From the NCBI RefSeq assembly GCF_900101095.1, contig NZ_FNFM01000001.1:434001-498000 (forward strand): a DNA stretch of 64,000 nt, read 5' to 3'. A program made the position numbers and the translations under genes. The stretch comes from Actinopolyspora mzabensis. Lineage in GTDB: Bacteria; Actinomycetota; Actinomycetes; Mycobacteriales; Pseudonocardiaceae. Under the pieces are notes generated by a model that searched no databases, had not been told where the DNA came from, and was given only the letters and a program-made list of their open reading frames with translations. Shown here one piece after another: positions 62,714-64,000 of the stretch. Each line of letters starts with the position of its first letter. Position 1 is the stretch's first letter.

Positions 62714-64000
62714 CCAGCGCGACCCATCGCAGTGCCGAGCGGATCGGACACACCGAGCAGGGGCCGCGGCCGCTGCCGCCGCTGGCCGAGCCGCGCGCGG
62801 GCAGGCAGCCCGAGACCGTGGACACCGTGCTGCAGAACGGGCTGCGGGTGATCGCGGCGCGCCACGGTGCGGTGCCGATGGTCGAGCTGCGGCTGCGGAT
62901 CCCCTTCGCAGGCGAGGACCCCGCTCACCCGGCCAGAGCCGAAGTGCTCGCCGAGACCCTGCTCACCGGGACCCGGCGTCGGGACCGGGTAAGCATGGAC
63001 ACCGACCTCGCGGCGGTCGGCGGCACGTTGCAGGCCGTGGTCGACCCCGAACGGCTCAGCATCACCGGTGACGCGCTCGCCAGTGGGATGGAAACCCTGC
63101 TCGACGTGCTCACCGACGCGCTGACCGAGGCTTCCTATCCGGAGCACGAGGTCTCGGGCGAGCGGGATCGGCTCGTCGAGCGGATCACGGTCGCCCGCTC
63201 CCAGCCCCGCACCATCGCCCGCGAGGAGTTGCAGTACCACCGCTACGGGGACCATCCGTTCGCCAGGGAGGTGCCGCAGGCCGTTGACGTGGCCGAGGTG
63301 ACCCCCGAACAGGTGAGGCAGTTGCACCGGGAGGCGGTCCTGCCGCGTGGCTCCACGCTGGTGCTGGTCGGCGACATCGACCCAGCGGCGACCGTGGAGA
63401 CGGTGCGCCGCATGACTTCCGGCTGGCAGTCCGAGGACGCGGCTCGTGAGCTTCCGGCACTGCCCGAGGTGGCGGGCGGTGACGTCCGCCTGGTGCACCG
63501 GGAGGGCGCGGTGCAGTCGCAACTGCGATTCTCCGCCCAGGCCGTTCCCCGGACGGACGAACGCTACCCGGCGCTGCAGATCGCCAACCTGGTCTTCGGC
63601 GGCTACTTCTCCTCGCGGCTGGTGGAAAACATTCGCGAGGACAAGGGCTACACCTACGGCGCGCACTCCACGTTCGAGTTCACTCCGGACAACGGCACGA
63701 TCCTGGTGGACGCCGACACCGCCAGCGAGGTCACGGCCGCGGCGCTGCTGGAGATCCGTTACGAGCTCGGCAAACTCGCCCTGGTCCCACCGAGCGAGGC
63801 CGAGGTCGAATCCGCGCGGCAGTACGCCATCGGCGGGTTGCTGACCTCGACCTCCTCGCAGTCGGGCCTCGCCTCGATGCTGATGAACGTCGCGGCTCTC
63901 GGGCTGGGGCAGGACTGGTTGTCCGAACATCCCGACCGGCTGCGTGCGGTCACTCATCAGCAGGTGGCCGAGGCCGCGCGCTGGTACGTGCCGACCGCGT
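62710..64000 (+). CDS. M16 peptidase-like partner without HxxEH (cut by window end)
   Basis: The frame runs to the end of the window with no stop. The protein has the M16 fold text (TVLQNGLRVIAARHGAVPMVELRLRIPFAG, RYGDHPFA, ENIREDKGYTYGAHSTFEF) but HPARAEVLAETLLTG where HxxEH is expected, so it has lost the zinc site. ENIREDKGYTYG is the substrate-binding R/Y motif of the non-catalytic partner. It starts at 62710 (ATG), overlapping the catalytic gene's stop. Confidence 0.9.
   Translation, partial: MTSATHRSAERIGHTEQGPRPLPPLAEPRAGRQPETVDTVLQNGLRVIAARHGAVPMVELRLRIPFAGEDPAHPARAEVLAETLLTGTRRRDRVSMDTDLAAVGGTLQAVVDPERLSITGDALASGMETLLDVLTDALTEASYPEHEVSGERDRLVERITVARSQPRTIAREELQYHRYGDHPFAREVPQAVDVAEVTPEQVRQLHREAVLPRGSTLVLVGDIDPAATVETVRRMTSGWQSEDAARELPALPEVAGGDVRLVHREGAVQSQLRFSAQAVPRTDERYPALQIANLVFGGYFSSRLVENIREDKGYTYGAHSTFEFTPDNGTILVDADTASEVTAAALLEIRYELGKLALVPPSEAEVESARQYAIGGLLTSTSSQSGLASMLMNVAALGLGQDWLSEHPDRLRAVTHQQVAEAARWYVPTA

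Overview
The window is one 64-kb stretch of high-GC DNA from an actinomycete. The evidence is the GC-biased codon use, many GTG starts, and marker genes typical of Actinomycetota: AdnAB, MoeZ, DUF3107, DUF3152, a FasR-like TetR and a TIGR02569 protein. Gene content and the acidic proteins suggest the Pseudonocardiales or Actinopolyspora side of the phylum, but this is an inference from style, not a match. No rRNA, tRNA, CRISPR array, transposase or phage gene was seen.

Layout. 1-4.0 kb: mrp (cut by the window edge), a DUF1003 membrane protein, an MgtE_N/CBS protein and an HpcH/HpaI lyase. 4.0-9.5 kb: a repeat-bearing spacer, a HAD-like protein without its catalytic Asp, then the phosphate-uptake operon pstS-pstC-pstA-pstB with a candidate Pho box and internal stem-loops. 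9.5-15.8 kb: an MFS exporter diverging from an oxidative cassette (P450, TetR, ferredoxin, ferredoxin reductase, second P450). 16-25.8 kb: a 1197-residue patatin/DUF3376 protein, a CPBP protease, a GsiB/YflT-type membrane protein, a secreted CAP protein, a 31-residue membrane peptide, CorA and a Nudix hydrolase. From memory, the mrp, DUF1003, MgtE_N/CBS, YflT-like and CorA genes follow the order of Mycobacterium tuberculosis Rv1229c-Rv1239c, so the pst and P450 blocks look like insertions into a conserved backbone.

26-29.4 kb: a small membrane protein with a PH-domain protein, a PHP phosphoesterase, a RecB-like Fe-S nuclease and a membrane protein. 29.8-57.6 kb: a second conserved backbone that, from memory, mirrors Rv3212 down to Rv3200c: PQQ-like propeller, DEAD-box helicase, ferritin-like protein, DUF3107, FasR-like TetR, DUF3152 protease-like protein, MoeZ, TIGR02569 kinase-like protein, an alkyltransferase-like protein, AdnA, AdnB and a TrkA-linked potassium channel. 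Into it are set a TetR/AurF-like oxygenase/hydrolase group, a HemD-like protein, FabV enoyl reductase and a secreted GH43 enzyme. 57.9-64 kb: two small cysteine-containing proteins, a YpfJ-type metalloprotease, a Phd/PIN toxin-antitoxin pair with a probable leaderless promoter, and a pair of M16 peptidases, the second cut by the window edge.

The most unusual non-coding signal is a family of modular intergenic repeats at about 4.0-4.3, 29.4-29.8, 42.4-42.7 and 52.5 kb. They are built from three modules (A, B, C) in different orders; B and C form stem-loops whose pairing is largely kept while bases change.
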